Shown: positions 18,198 to 27,962, numbered from the stretch's first letter. The stretch is DNA of 36,636 bases from Candidatus Eisenbacteria bacterium (GCA_035712245.1 DASTBC010000019.1:1-36636), one strand, 5' to 3'. Numbers and translations are program-made. The notes: generated by a model not told the origin, from the sequence alone.

Positions 18198-18225
18198 TTG
18201 CGCCCACCCCGCGGGCCCCTATACT
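18198..18225 (+). promoter_or_regulatory. Sigma70-like promoter for lptFG in the sprA-lptF divergent region
   Basis: TTGCGC (18198-18203) and TATACT (18220-18225, 5 of 6 to consensus) are separated by 16 bp, with a predicted start about 34 nt before the lptF ATG. This lies in the 214-bp gap 18052-18265, the longest non-coding stretch in the window. The gap also contains an AACCCC/GGGGTT inverted repeat (18116-18138). No convincing promoter for sprA was recognised. Confidence 0.55.
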
Positions 18226-18265
18226 GGCCGGACATGACAGGACTTACGCCGCCCGGGCCATTCTC

Positions 18266-19675
18266 ATGAGAATACTCGAACGCTATGTCCTGCGCGAACA
18301 CCTGTTCCCGTTCCTGATCGGGTTCAGCGTGGTCATCTTTCTCCTCACCCTGGACTTCATGTTCGACCTGGTGGACCTCGCCATCGGGAAGGGGGTCGGA
18401 GCGGGTGTCGTGCTGGAGCTCTTCATCCTCTCCCTGGGCTACATGGTGGCCCTGGCCTTCCCGTGCGCGGTCCTGATCGCGACCCTCGCCACCTTCGGAA
18501 GACTCTCTCAGGACAACGAGATCTCCGCGATGAAGGCGACCGGAGTGAACCTCCTCCGCATCGTGGCCGCTCCCTTCTGGGCGGCGGGCGTCCTCGCCGG
18601 GATCCTCGTCCTCTTCAACAACGAGGTCCTCCCCGAGTCGAACCACGCGCTCGCCAACCTGATGGCCGACGTCGGCCGGAAGCGCCCCACCGCCCAGATT
18701 CTCGAGGGGGTCTTCATCGACGACTTCATCGGGTACAGCATCTTCGTCGAGAAGGTGGACGACCGCTCCAACCGGATCCAGGGGGTCAAGATCTACCAGC
18801 TCAACAACAACGCCCGCCCGACCACGATCCTCGCGGACTGGGGGGTCATCCACAATTCGCCGGACGGCCGGGTCATGTCCCTGGAGCTCCACGACGGCGA
18901 GATCCACGAGGTCCCCCCCAACGAGGGGGAGCGGACCTACCGCCGGCTCCAGTTCAAGACCCACGTCATCAATATTCGGAACGTGGGGGTGGATCTGGAG
19001 CGCCGCGAGCGGGACGCCCGGGGGGACCGGGAGATGGACCTCGGGATGATGCAGGCCAGTATCAAGAAGTTACGCCAGGACCTGGAGGGGGCGAAGGGGC
19101 GCCGGGACCGGGTCCTCCGGGATGCCGGGTTCGAGGACTACCGGTCCTTCGTCCTGGCGGCCGTGCCCCACCAGCCCGCCCGGGGGATCCAGGGCTGGAT
19201 CCGCAAGGCGACACGGGCGCTGGCGTCCGTGGGCGTGGTCGCCGCGCCCAAGGAGGAGACCCCGAAGCGCTTCGTCTCCCCGGTGACCGCGGACGTCATC
19301 CAGATGCGCCAGATGGAGGTCGAGGCGCTCGAGCGCCGCGCGCAGAGCCTCGAGGTCGAGGTGCAGAAGAAGTTCTCGATCCCGGCCGCCTGCCTCGTCT
19401 TCGTCCTGGTCGGAGCCCCGCTCGGGATCCGGGCGAGGCGGAGCGGGATGGCCGTCGCGTTCCTCTCCATCCTCTTCTTCGTCTTCTACTATCTCTGCCT
19501 GGCCGGGGGCGAGGAGCTGGCGGACCGGCGGCTCCTCGTGCCGTGGATCGCCATGTGGACTCCCAACATCGTGATCGGGGCGATCGGACTCGTCCTGACG
19601 CTCCAGGCCGCCGAGATCATCCGGCGCCCCCCCCGGAAGCGGCGACCGCGCCCGCGGAGGCCCGCGGTCGCGTGA
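18266..19675 (+). CDS. lptF: LPS export permease, LptF/LptG (YjgP/YjgQ) family, first copy
   Basis: The gene encodes a membrane subunit of the LptB2FG ABC transporter that extracts lipopolysaccharide from the inner membrane. Its 469 residues begin MRILERYVLREHLFPFLIGF. Three N-terminal membrane helices (about 12-35, 45-75, 95-115) are followed by a periplasmic beta-jellyroll region (about 130-235) and three C-terminal helices (from about 375: KFSIPAACLVFVLVGAPLGI). Between jellyroll and helix 4 is a charged, helix-rich insert of roughly 110 residues, making this copy much longer than its neighbour. The start has no clear ribosome-binding site. It shares a GTGA 4-bp overlap with lptG. The assignment of F versus G between the two paralogues is by gene order only. 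Confidence 0.92.
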   Translation: MRILERYVLREHLFPFLIGFSVVIFLLTLDFMFDLVDLAIGKGVGAGVVLELFILSLGYMVALAFPCAVLIATLATFGRLSQDNEISAMKATGVNLLRIVAAPFWAAGVLAGILVLFNNEVLPESNHALANLMADVGRKRPTAQILEGVFIDDFIGYSIFVEKVDDRSNRIQGVKIYQLNNNARPTTILADWGVIHNSPDGRVMSLELHDGEIHEVPPNEGERTYRRLQFKTHVINIRNVGVDLERRERDARGDREMDLGMMQASIKKLRQDLEGAKGRRDRVLRDAGFEDYRSFVLAAVPHQPARGIQGWIRKATRALASVGVVAAPKEETPKRFVSPVTADVIQMRQMEVEALERRAQSLEVEVQKKFSIPAACLVFVLVGAPLGIRARRSGMAVAFLSILFFVFYYLCLAGGEELADRRLLVPWIAMWTPNIVIGAIGLVLTLQAAEIIRRPPRKRRPRPRRPAVA

Positions 19676-20754
19676 GGATCCTCGACCGGTACGTGCTCCG
19701 AGAACAGCTCCTCTCGCTCTTCGCGGCGCTCCTCTTCTTCGTCTCCGTGTTCATCATCGTGGATGTCTTCGAGAAGATGGACAGCTTCCTGGACAACCGG
19801 GTCTCCTTCGGCGTCATCCTCACGTATTACGCCGTGTCCATTCCCGGGATCATGATCCAGGTCCTGCCGATGGCCATGCTCCTCTCCTGTCTCCTCGCCC
19901 TCGGCCAGATCGGCCGCACGAACGAGCTGACCGCGATGCGCGCAGCGGGGATCGGCTCGGGGCGCATCGCGCTGCCGCTGTGGACCATGGCGCTCCTGAT
20001 CAGCGGGCTCGTGTTCGTGGTGAACGAGCTGGTGCTCCCTCCCCTGAACGCGAGGCGGGTCGAGCTCTACCGGGGCGCGATCAAGCGCCAGGCCGTCGAG
20101 GGCGCCGCGATGCGGACGAACCTCGCGTATCTCGGGCGGGACGGACGCACGTTCCTGATCCGGGTCTACAACGTCCCCATGAAGGAGATGAGCGAGGTCG
20201 TGATCCAGGAGATCAGCAAGAACACCCTCACGGGACGAATCGATGCGCAGTCGGCCCGGTGGGAAAACGGCAAGTGGGTCTTCCGGAACGGGTTCACGCG
20301 GAGGTTCGACAAGGAGGGAGAGCACGCCGCCCAGTTCGAGGAGCTGGTCATCCCCGGACTCACGGAGAACCCGGACGACTTCGCCAAGGCGGAGGAGGAC
20401 CCCCACGCGCTCTCCTACTGGGAGCTCCAAGACTACATCGAGCGCCTGCACCAGAGCGGGAGCCGCGTGCAGAAGCACGTGGTGGAGCTGTACCTGAAGG
20501 TGGCGTTCCCGCTGACGAACCTGATCGTGGTGGTGATCGGCACCGCGCTCGCGTTGCGCGTGAGGCGCGGCGGACTCGCGATCAGCTTCGGGCTCTCCAT
20601 CTTCATCAGCTTCATCTATTACGCCTTCATCCGGACCGGCCAGGCGCTGGGCCACAACGGGTCGATCCCGCCGTTCCTCGCGGCGTGGATGGGGAACCTC
20701 GTGTTCGGGGCGCTGGCGGTGGAGCTCTTCCGGAGAGCGCGGCGGGGGGCCTGA
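19672..20754 (+). CDS. lptG: LPS export permease, LptF/LptG family, second copy
   Basis: The partner permease has 360 residues, the normal family length. It starts at a GTG overlapping the lptF stop by 4 bp and opens RILDRYVLREQLLSLF, nearly the same as the lptF N-terminus, which shows the two are paralogues. Helices lie at about 15-40, 50-80 and 100-120. The jellyroll spans about 130-260 and includes LIRVYNVPMKEMSEVVIQEI. The C-terminal helices contain KVAFPLTNLIVVVIGTALAL and IYYAFIRTGQALGHNG, the typical LptG end. The gene ends 6 bp before the stop codon of the convergent comB gene, with no obvious terminator. Confidence 0.93.
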   Translation: MRILDRYVLREQLLSLFAALLFFVSVFIIVDVFEKMDSFLDNRVSFGVILTYYAVSIPGIMIQVLPMAMLLSCLLALGQIGRTNELTAMRAAGIGSGRIALPLWTMALLISGLVFVVNELVLPPLNARRVELYRGAIKRQAVEGAAMRTNLAYLGRDGRTFLIRVYNVPMKEMSEVVIQEISKNTLTGRIDAQSARWENGKWVFRNGFTRRFDKEGEHAAQFEELVIPGLTENPDDFAKAEEDPHALSYWELQDYIERLHQSGSRVQKHVVELYLKVAFPLTNLIVVVIGTALALRVRRGGLAISFGLSIFISFIYYAFIRTGQALGHNGSIPPFLAAWMGNLVFGALAVELFRRARRGA

Positions 20755-20760
20755 GGGGGA

Positions 20761-21558
20761 CTAGGCCGGCGTGTTCGCTCCGCTCGGGGCGGTGATGCGC
20801 TTCTCCTTCAGGTGCGGCACCACGGGGACGCTGTCCACGCGCGCGCAGACCGGCAGGTCCTCCTCGAATCCCAGCTCGATCAGGTACCGGCCGTGCTCGC
20901 TCCGCCTCAGAATCGCCTCGATGTCCTGGCCGTGCGACCGGTCGTACTCGCGCACGAGCTCGGCGGCGTCGTTCAGCTCGAGCCCGATCACGCTGTTCGC
21001 GAGCCGGCCGGTCAGCGCTCCGGCGCACGCGGCGTCCTCGAGCGAGAACCGGCCGCTCCTTCCGGCGCAGACGATCACGAGGTCCTGCGCGGTCTTCTGG
21101 ACCTCGTCGGCCACGGCGCCCAGGTTCACGTAGGAGAGGAGCCGCTGCTCGCGGCCGCCGAGGAGCCCGGCCATCAACGGGCTCGCGTTGGACGAGGCGA
21201 AGAGCAGGGTCTTGCCCTCCACGCGGTCCCTCGTGTAATCGCGCGGCGAGTTGCCGAGGTCGAACCCGCCCACCTTCTTTCCGTCCCGCTCCCCGCTCAG
21301 GAGACGCGACTTGGGATCGAGGGTCTGCGCGAGCTTCGTCGCCTCCTCCACCGTGGTGACCGGGATGATCTTCGCGGCGCCGTTCGAGAGGGCGACCGCG
21401 ATGGACGTGCAGCTCCGCAGAACGTCGACGATCACGATCTGCCGGCCGTCCAGCGTGGCGCGGTCCACCTCGGAAGGCATCAGGTAGACGTCCACGCGCC
21501 GTAGCCCGCTGCCGGCGCCGCCCGGAGCCGCCTTCGCTCCCCGCACGGGACGGGTCAC
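20761..21558 (-). CDS. comB: 2-phosphosulfolactate phosphatase family protein (ComB-like)
   Basis: ComB is a Mg-dependent phosphatase that makes sulfolactate from phosphosulfolactate in coenzyme M synthesis. Many bacteria without coenzyme M carry homologues of unclear role. Family blocks are [47 protein letters not shown] and [25 protein letters not shown] at 21558 is chosen because it overlaps the accC stop by 4 bp and AAGGCAGG lies upstream, giving 265 residues. A GTG at 21495 would give 244 residues and match shorter relatives, since the first 20 residues are Gly/Ala/Arg-rich and look unconserved. No comA or other sulfolactate gene is in the window, so the real substrate is uncertain. Confidence 0.85.
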   Translation of the reverse strand: MTRPVRGAKAAPGGAGSGLRRVDVYLMPSEVDRATLDGRQIVIVDVLRSCTSIAVALSNGAAKIIPVTTVEEATKLAQTLDPKSRLLSGERDGKKVGGFDLGNSPRDYTRDRVEGKTLLFASSNASPLMAGLLGGREQRLLSYVNLGAVADEVQKTAQDLVIVCAGRSGRFSLEDAACAGALTGRLANSVIGLELNDAAELVREYDRSHGQDIEAILRRSEHGRYLIELGFEEDLPVCARVDSVPVVPHLKEKRITAPSGANTPA

Positions 21559-22913
21559 GCGACCTGCCTTCGCGTGGAGAGGAACTCCTCCAGGTACCCG
21601 GTATGGATCTCGCCGCGGCGGAACGCGGCGTCGGCGAGGACCTCGAGGTGGAAGGGGAGCGTCGTGTCGATCCCCTCGACCACGGTCTCCTCGAGCGCCC
21701 GGCGCATGCGCGCGATGGCCTCGGCCCGGTCCCGCCCCCACGTGATGATCTTCGCCACCATGGAATCATAGTAGGGGGGCACGACGTACCCCGAATAGAG
21801 GTGGCTGTCGACGCGGACCCCGGGGCCTCCGGGCCCGTGGAAGTACTTCACCTTCCCGGGCGAGGGCTGGAAGTTCCGATCCGGGTTCTCCGCGTTGATC
21901 CGGCACTCGAGCGCGTGGCCGTGGAGCTGGATCTCGGACTGCTTCCAGGGGAGCGGCTCCCCCGCGGCGACCGTGATCTGCGCCTTGATGAGGTCGAGCC
22001 GCGTCACCATCTCCGTGACCGGATGCTCGACCTGGATGCGCGTGTTCATCTCCATGAAGTAGAACTCGCCCGCCGGGCCGAGCAGGAACTCGATCGTGCC
22101 CGCCCCCTCGTACCGGATCGCGGCCGCGGCCTTCACGGCCGCCTCCCCCATCCGCGCGCGGAGCTCCGGCGTGAGCGCCACGCTCGGCGCCTCCTCGATC
22201 AGCTTCTGGTGCCGGCGCTGGATCGAGCACTCGCGCTCCCCCAGGTGCACGATGTTCCCGTGCTTGTCCCCGAACACCTGGAACTCGATGTGCCGGGGCC
22301 GCTCGATGTAGCGCTCGAGGTAGACCTCGCCGGAGCCGAAGTTCGCCTCCGCCTCCGCCTGCGCCAGCATCACGCCGTTCCGGAGCGACGCCTCGTCCTG
22401 GGCGATCCGCATCCCCTTTCCACCGCCGCCGGCCGCCGCCTTGATGATCACCGGATATCCGAGGGACTTCGCGACGTCCGCGGCCTCGTCCGCCGAGCCC
22501 AGCACGCCCTCGCTGCCCGGCGTGACCGGCACGCCGGCGGCCACCGCGGTCTTCCGGGCGACGGCCTTGTCGCCCATGGTGCGGATCATCTCGGAGGTGG
22601 GGCCGATGAACCGGATGTGGCACGACTCGCACACCTCGGCGAAGTGCGCGTTCTCGGAGAGGAATCCGTAGCCGGGATGGATCGCGTCCGCGGCGGTGAT
22701 CTCGGCGGCGCTGATGATGCGCGCCATGTTGAGGTAGCTCACCGAGGACGGAGGGGGCCCGATGCACACGGCCTCGTCGGCGAGCCGGACGTGGAGCGAG
22801 TCCCGGTCGGCCTCGGAGTAGACCGCCACGGTCTCGATGCCCATCTCGCGGGCGGCACGAATGATGCGGAGCGCGATCTCTCCTCGGTTTGCGACCAGGA
22901 TCTTCTTGATCAT
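21555..22913 (-). CDS. accC: Acetyl-CoA carboxylase, biotin carboxylase subunit
   Basis: The enzyme carboxylates the biotin on AccB using ATP and bicarbonate, the first step of fatty-acid synthesis. Its 452 residues are the usual length. It starts [20 protein letters not shown]. The ATP-grasp domain carries [16 protein letters not shown] and [18 protein letters not shown], the catalytic biotin-carboxylase block. The C-terminal domain includes [19 protein letters not shown]. The ATG lies 9 bp after the pilT stop with only a weak ribosome-binding site. It is separated from its partner accB by pilT, an unusual interruption of accBC. Confidence 0.98.
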   Translation of the reverse strand: MIKKILVANRGEIALRIIRAAREMGIETVAVYSEADRDSLHVRLADEAVCIGPPPSSVSYLNMARIISAAEITAADAIHPGYGFLSENAHFAEVCESCHIRFIGPTSEMIRTMGDKAVARKTAVAAGVPVTPGSEGVLGSADEAADVAKSLGYPVIIKAAAGGGGKGMRIAQDEASLRNGVMLAQAEAEANFGSGEVYLERYIERPRHIEFQVFGDKHGNIVHLGERECSIQRRHQKLIEEAPSVALTPELRARMGEAAVKAAAAIRYEGAGTIEFLLGPAGEFYFMEMNTRIQVEHPVTEMVTRLDLIKAQITVAAGEPLPWKQSEIQLHGHALECRINAENPDRNFQPSPGKVKYFHGPGGPGVRVDSHLYSGYVVPPYYDSMVAKIITWGRDRAEAIARMRRALEETVVEGIDTTLPFHLEVLADAAFRRGEIHTGYLEEFLSTRRQVA

Positions 22914-22922
22914 TCGGGCGGC

Positions 22923-24044
22923 CTAGACGAATTCCTGCTTCTGGCGCTCGAAGGTCTTCCAGGATTCGTCGGAGGTCGCGTGGATGCCCTTCACGCGGAG
23001 CTCGAACTCGTTGGGATTGCTGCAGTACTTGAGCGCGTTCTCCAGGCTGATCCTCTCCTCGGTGTAGAGCTTCATGATCGCCTGGTCGAAGGTCTGCATC
23101 CCGTACTGGGAGACGCCCTCGGCGATGGCGCTCTTGATGAGCGACGTCTTGTCCTGTTCGAGCAGGTACTCGCGGATCGTCGAAGTCACGATCATGATCT
23201 CGGCGGCGGGAACGCGACCCACGCGATCGGAGCGCGGGATCAGCCGCAGCGCGACCACCGCCTGGAGTGTGCTCGCGAGCATGAACCGGATCTCCTCGTG
23301 ATCGTGGGGCGGGAAGAAGGAGATGATCCGGTTCACCGTCTGGGCGGCGTCGATCGTGTGGAGCGTGGAGAGGACGAGATGGCCCGTGTCCGCCGCCATG
23401 AGGGCCGTGCGCATGGTGTCGGGATCGCGGATCTCGCCGATCAGGATCACGTCGGGGTCCTGACGGAGGATGTGCTTCAGGCCGTCGTGGAACGTCGCCG
23501 TGTCGAGGCCCACCTCGCGTTGCGAGATGGTGCTCTTCTTGTCCCGGAACAGGAACTCGACCGGGTCCTCGATCGTGATGATGTTCCGGGCCTCGCGGCG
23601 GTTCATCGAGTCGATGATGGCGGCGAGCGTCGTGGACTTGCCGCTCCCCACCGTGCCGCAGACGAGGATGAGTCCCCGCGGCTTCGCCGCGAGCTCCTCG
23701 ATCACGGGCGGGAGGTTCAGCTCCTCGAACGCGGGGATCGTGGCCGGCACCTGGCGGAAGACGAACGCGAACGTGCCGCGCTGCTGGTAGAAGTTCGACC
23801 GGAAGCGGGACATGCCGGTGACGCCGAACGCGAAGTCGACCTCCTTCGTCTCCTCGAACACCCGCTTCTGCTTCGGCGTGAGGATCTGGTCGACGACCGC
23901 TTCCATGTCGGCCTGGGTCGGCGGCGGCTCGTCGATCACGACGAGCTCCCCGTTCACGCGCGCGGTCGGCTTCGTGCCGACCTTGACGTGGAGGTCCGAG
24001 GCGTTCAGCTCCACCATCTTCTGAAGGACGCGCTTGATGTTCAT
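22923..24044 (-). CDS. pilT: Type IV pilus retraction ATPase, PilT-like
   Basis: A 373-residue secretion-type ATPase. The N-terminal PAS-like domain begins MVELNASDLHVKVGTKPTAR, typical of PilT. The ATPase core has Walker A GTVGSGKST (about 129-137), the Asp box TIEDPVEFLF, Walker B VILIGEIRDPDT, and a His box around HLVLSTLHT. The C-terminal region has YGMQTFDQAIMKLY, seen in PilT/PilU proteins. It would power pilus retraction from the cytoplasmic face of the inner membrane. The ATG has GGGAG 5-9 nt upstream, 20 bp after accB. No other pilus gene is nearby, so it sits alone inside the accB-accC pair. PilU rather than PilT cannot be excluded. Confidence 0.93.
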   Translation of the reverse strand: MNIKRVLQKMVELNASDLHVKVGTKPTARVNGELVVIDEPPPTQADMEAVVDQILTPKQKRVFEETKEVDFAFGVTGMSRFRSNFYQQRGTFAFVFRQVPATIPAFEELNLPPVIEELAAKPRGLILVCGTVGSGKSTTLAAIIDSMNRREARNIITIEDPVEFLFRDKKSTISQREVGLDTATFHDGLKHILRQDPDVILIGEIRDPDTMRTALMAADTGHLVLSTLHTIDAAQTVNRIISFFPPHDHEEIRFMLASTLQAVVALRLIPRSDRVGRVPAAEIMIVTSTIREYLLEQDKTSLIKSAIAEGVSQYGMQTFDQAIMKLYTEERISLENALKYCSNPNEFELRVKGIHATSDESWKTFERQKQEFV

Positions 24045-24064
24045 CCGACTCCCCCCCCGCGCGC

Positions 24065-24504
<440 letters not shown>

Positions 24505-24508
<4 letters not shown>

Positions 24509-24978
24509 CGCTTCCGATCCTTGGCGCGCCGTTTCCCGCCGACGCCGATCATGGAAGCGAGCGCATGGAGTCCGAGCTCGTAGCTTCCCGGGCCGAATCC
24601 CATGATCACGCCGGCGGCGGCGCTTCCCGTGAGGCTGAACCGCCGCTCGGGATCGCGCGCGTACAGGTTGGTCATGTGCACCTCCACCACGGGGATCGTG
24701 ACCGCTCGAAGGGCGTCGGCGAGCGCGAGGCTCCCGTGGCTGAGCGCGGCCGGATTCAGGAGACATCCGTCCGCCTCGTCCATCGCCACCGTGAGCCGGT
24801 CGACGAGCGCTCCCTCGTGGTTCGTCTGAAAGGAGGAGACGCGAAGCCCCAGCACCTCGCCGAGCTTCGCGAGCCTGCGGTCGATCGTTTCGAGCGTCTC
24901 CGAGCCGTAGAGGCCCGGTTCCCTCCGTCCGAGGAGGCCGAGGTTGGGTCCGTGAAGAACCCACACGTCGCGAGCCAT
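24505..24978 (-). CDS. aroQ: 3-dehydroquinate dehydratase, type II
   Basis: The third step of the shikimate pathway: dehydration of 3-dehydroquinate. Its 157 residues match the dodecameric type II family. The N-terminal [17 protein letters not shown] holds the catalytic Arg/Tyr loop, [12 protein letters not shown] is the substrate block, and [16 protein letters not shown] holds the active-site histidine; the more usual form is NPxAYTHTS, so this is a mild variant. [14 protein letters not shown] follows. The C-terminus is basic. The ATG at 24978 shares one base with the upstream TPR stop (TGATG), and its own stop overlaps accB. The aroQ-accB-accC neighbourhood is common in bacteria. Confidence 0.96.
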
Positions 24979-25814
24979 CAGGAGCCCTCCCGTCCTCGGA
25001 GCTGGCGAAGCCAGGTCTCGAACGCGGCCTTGTTCCCCTCCACGCGCGCGCCCGACATCGGCAGCGGCACCTCGACCGGAGGAAGCTCCGCCGGAGACGG
25101 GCGCGGCGCCGCGACGGCTTCCGGATCCGCGGTGCTCGCAGGCTCCGCGGCCGGGCTCGATCCTGCGCCTTCGGGGACCGCGGACGGAGCCATGGGCTCG
25201 AGACCGATCTCCACGGGCGCGTCCTCGGCGACACGCTCCGCGGCGGCTTCCGGAGCCGGCACCGCCGGAGCGAAGGTGTCGATGTTCCGGAGCCCCAGCG
25301 CCAGCTCGGGGAGATGCTCTTCCTCGCGAGGGAGGCGGACCGGCTGCCAGGTGAGGCCGCCCTGGCCCACGATGACGTCCGCGGGTCGCGCCTCGGGATA
25401 CTCGCCCGATGTGATCTGGTGGAGCGCGGTCTGCGACTCGAGATCGCCCGGGTCGACGCGGCAGACCGCCCGGTAGTAGCCCCCGGCCTCTTCGTGACGG
25501 CCCTCATGGGAGAGGATCCCGCCGAGCGCCTTCAGGGCGACGACGTTCTCGCGGTCCAGCGTGAGCGCGGCCTCGAACTCCGCGCGCGATTCGCCCAGGC
25601 GACCCTGCGCGAGGTACGCGCGCCCGAGAACGATGTGATCGCCCACGCCGCGCCCGGGCCGCGTGCGGCGCTCCTCGCACAGGCGGACCGCCTCGTCGAG
25701 CCGGCCCTGCAACGTGAGCCGCTCCGCGAGCGGCAGGTAGAGTGCGGTCGCCGGATCCCTGGCGACGATCTCCTCGAGCGGAAGGACGACATCCGCGCGC
25801 GCGTCAACGCTCAT
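24978..25814 (-). CDS. TPR-containing cytoplasmic protein of unknown function
   Basis: A 278-residue protein with no signal peptide. The ATG at 25814 is chosen for its strong ribosome-binding site (GGAGGA, 7-8 nt upstream); the longer frame would read into aroB. Residues about 20-140 contain about three tetratricopeptide-like repeats (for example [20 protein letters not shown] and [19 protein letters not shown]). A long Ala/Pro/Glu-rich, probably disordered linker (about 175-255) follows, then a short terminal motif [11 protein letters not shown] that could form an amphipathic helix. It sits between aroB and aroQ with 16-bp and 1-base junctions. A scaffold or adaptor role is possible; no specific function can be assigned. 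Confidence 0.75.
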   Translation of the reverse strand: MSVDARADVVLPLEEIVARDPATALYLPLAERLTLQGRLDEAVRLCEERRTRPGRGVGDHIVLGRAYLAQGRLGESRAEFEAALTLDRENVVALKALGGILSHEGRHEEAGGYYRAVCRVDPGDLESQTALHQITSGEYPEARPADVIVGQGGLTWQPVRLPREEEHLPELALGLRNIDTFAPAVPAPEAAAERVAEDAPVEIGLEPMAPSAVPEGAGSSPAAEPASTADPEAVAAPRPSPAELPPVEVPLPMSGARVEGNKAAFETWLRQLRGREGS

Positions 25815-25830
25815 GGATTCTTCCTCCGAC

Positions 25831-26946
25831 CTATCGGACGAGACTCGATACGACGCGTCGAAGCGTGGTAAGCGACGATAGCTCAAAGACTTTAGATTTG
25901 CCGATCGCGGGGCACAATACCATTCGAAGGGCCGATCGTCCACGCTTCTTGTCCCGGGACAGCGCTCTCCAGAACGCGGTTCCAGGTTCCCGGTCGAGGC
26001 GCGTCGGCAGTCCGAGCCGCGCGAGGAGCGCTTCCACGTCCGCCGCGTCCACCGGGTGGAGCCCCGCTTCGAGCACGCTGAGCCGGAGCGCCGCGACCAT
26101 GCCGATCGACACGGCCTCGCCGTGGAGATAGCGCCGGTATCCGGACGCGGTCTCGAGCGCGTGCCCCACCGTGTGTCCGAAGTTGAGCGCGCGCCTCGCG
26201 CCGCGGTCCCCCTCGTCCAGGCTGACGAGCCGCGCCTTCGCGCGCGCGGCTTCGCGAAGGAGCGGCACGAGCGCGCGCCGCCCCCTCCCCGCGTTCGGGC
26301 GGCGCGTTCCGCGCGCGAGCCGCTCGAGCGCGGGGATCATGCGCGGCCGCGCGATCACGCCGATCTTGAGCACCTCGGCGAGACCGGCGCGAAGCTCGCG
26401 CGGCGGCAGCGTCCGGAGCGTTCCCGTGTCCGCGAGAACGATCTCGGGATGGTGGATCGCGCCGACGAGGTTCTTCCCCGTCTCGAGGTCGATCCCCGTC
26501 TTGCCTCCGATCGCGGCGTCGGCCTGCGCGACGACGGTGGTGGGAAGCGCGGCCCATCGAAGGCCCCGCGCGTAGCTCGCGGCCGCGAAGCCCGCGACGT
26601 CCGAGACCACGCCTCCTCCCAGCGCCACGACGAGCGCGTCCCTGTCGACGCGCGCGCGAGCCCATGCGTCGCAGATCCGCCGGTAGGAACGGAACGACTT
26701 GGCGCGCTCGCCGCTGGGGAGCGTGATCCGCCGCACGCGGAATCCGGCCCGCTCGAGGCTTCGCTCCACGCGCCCGCCGTAGAGCGCCCCCACCGTGCGG
26801 TCGGTCACGAGGAGCGCGCTCCCGCCGCGTCCCCGCCCGGACGCGCCATCGACCGCGCGAAGGAGGCGCCCGGCCCGGTCGAGGAGCCCCGCGCCGACTT
26901 CGATCCGGTACGTCACCGGTCTTCGGAGCACCCGAACCCGGATCAT
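25831..26946 (-). CDS. aroB: 3-dehydroquinate synthase
   Basis: The second step of the shikimate pathway, an NAD- and zinc-dependent enzyme. The 371 residues have family blocks GGGVVSDVAGFAAASYARG, the near-universal QADAAIGGKTGIDLETGKN, then LNFGHTVGHALE (metal ligands) and HGEAVSIGM. The ATG at 26946 overlaps the upstream stop by 4 bp (ATGA) and begins MIRVRVLRRPVTYRIEVG. The longer open frame upstream is only a shadow of the DUF4837-like gene. The N-terminal half is very Arg-rich, in line with the GC content. Confidence 0.96.
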   Translation of the reverse strand: MIRVRVLRRPVTYRIEVGAGLLDRAGRLLRAVDGASGRGRGGSALLVTDRTVGALYGGRVERSLERAGFRVRRITLPSGERAKSFRSYRRICDAWARARVDRDALVVALGGGVVSDVAGFAAASYARGLRWAALPTTVVAQADAAIGGKTGIDLETGKNLVGAIHHPEIVLADTGTLRTLPPRELRAGLAEVLKIGVIARPRMIPALERLARGTRRPNAGRGRRALVPLLREAARAKARLVSLDEGDRGARRALNFGHTVGHALETASGYRRYLHGEAVSIGMVAALRLSVLEAGLHPVDAADVEALLARLGLPTRLDREPGTAFWRALSRDKKRGRSALRMVLCPAIGKSKVFELSSLTTLRRVVSSLVR

Positions 26947-27902
26947 GGCTCCGAGAGCGACTCCGCGACGGCCTGGAGCTCGCGCAGGTGCGGGAGCTTC
27001 GCGCGCCCCGGCGCGAACACGGCGAGATCCACGTGATAGCGCCGCGCGCCGCGCGCGACCTCGTAGAAGCGGTAGGGCCCTCCGGCACTCACCTCCTCGT
27101 CGGCCCAGCGTCCGTGGAGCCGGCGCGTCGCGCCGGCCATCTCGTCCGGAACGAGCATGGGATCGAGATCGTCGAGCGTCCGCTCGCGAGGACGGAAGAG
27201 GCGCGCCAGGTCGGATCGCGCCCGGAGTAGATCCCGCGGCGGAGTCCCCTCCGCGCGACGGAGGCGCAGGAGCCGCGCGGGGGGGCCTTCGTCCATGAGG
27301 AGCGCCGCGTTCCGCGCGCGGTCCACGCGCACCCGAAACCCGCGCGGCACGATCATGCGGATGCCGAGGGACTCCTCGAGCGCGCGTTCGGCGCGCCCGT
27401 CGCGCGGGAGGGCGTGCACGCGCTCGCGCACCGCGGCGAACGTGGCGCGGTCGAGCTCGAGGAAGAACCGGTTCTGCTCCCGCGAGAGGGCGGTCATCCA
27501 CTCGGCGCGTGTCTTCGTCCAGAAGATCCCGACGGCCTGCCCGCGCCGCCAGAGGTCGGGGACGAACGCGTAGGGACGCGGGGACCGCCGGAGCGCCTCC
27601 CGGAGCGCGTCCGACTTCCGGCCCCCCGGAATCCGGTCCGGGGGCCCGAAGCCCGCGAGGATCACGTTGGACGAGCGGCGCGCGCGGGCATCGTCCGGAC
27701 GGGCGAAGCGGATCCGGTACGTCGTCTCGTCGTCGATGCGGAGCGCGGGCCGCTGCACGACGGCGCGCAGGAGGAGGAGCTCCGGCGCGTCCTCGGCGAG
27801 GATCGAGACGATGGTGAGCTCCCGGCTCGATCCTTCGGCGAAGGGAGCGCCACACCCGCCCGCCGCGACGGCGAGGCCGGCGAGAAGCAGGGGAAGGATC
27901 AC
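26943..27902 (-). CDS. Putative lipoprotein, DUF4837-like
   Basis: A 319-residue exported protein with a short hydrophobic start (ILPLLLAGLAVAAGGC) ending in a lipobox-like cysteine at residue 17. Features reminiscent of DUF4837 lipoproteins of Bacteroidota are the block PDLWRRGQAVGIFWTKTRAE (about 115-134), the following NRFFLELD, and a second half starting SLGIRMIVPRGFRVRVDRAR. The assignment is by eye and moderate. The start is GTG at 27902 without a clear ribosome-binding site. It is separated by 60 bp from the upstream HtrA-like gene and overlaps aroB by 4 bp, so it may head the aroB-to-comB operon. Function unknown. Confidence 0.65.
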   Translation of the reverse strand: MILPLLLAGLAVAAGGCGAPFAEGSSRELTIVSILAEDAPELLLLRAVVQRPALRIDDETTYRIRFARPDDARARRSSNVILAGFGPPDRIPGGRKSDALREALRRSPRPYAFVPDLWRRGQAVGIFWTKTRAEWMTALSREQNRFFLELDRATFAAVRERVHALPRDGRAERALEESLGIRMIVPRGFRVRVDRARNAALLMDEGPPARLLRLRRAEGTPPRDLLRARSDLARLFRPRERTLDDLDPMLVPDEMAGATRRLHGRWADEEVSAGGPYRFYEVARGARRYHVDLAVFAPGRAKLPHLRELQAVAESLSEP

Positions 27903-27962
27903 GGTGGCGCGCAGGCTAGCACAGCCCGCGCGGGCGCGGCTAGCGGCGGCGCCGCGAGCGCG

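Noticed and set aside
18463-20754. A 763-residue extended LptG
   Set aside because: The first 400 residues shadow lptF out of frame. The GTG at 19672 gives a normal-length LptG whose N-terminus matches its paralogue.
25831-27855. A 674-residue AroB fusion with a long N-terminal extension
   Set aside because: The extension is an out-of-frame reading of the DUF4837-like gene. The AroB start at 26946 overlaps that gene's stop by the usual ATGA.
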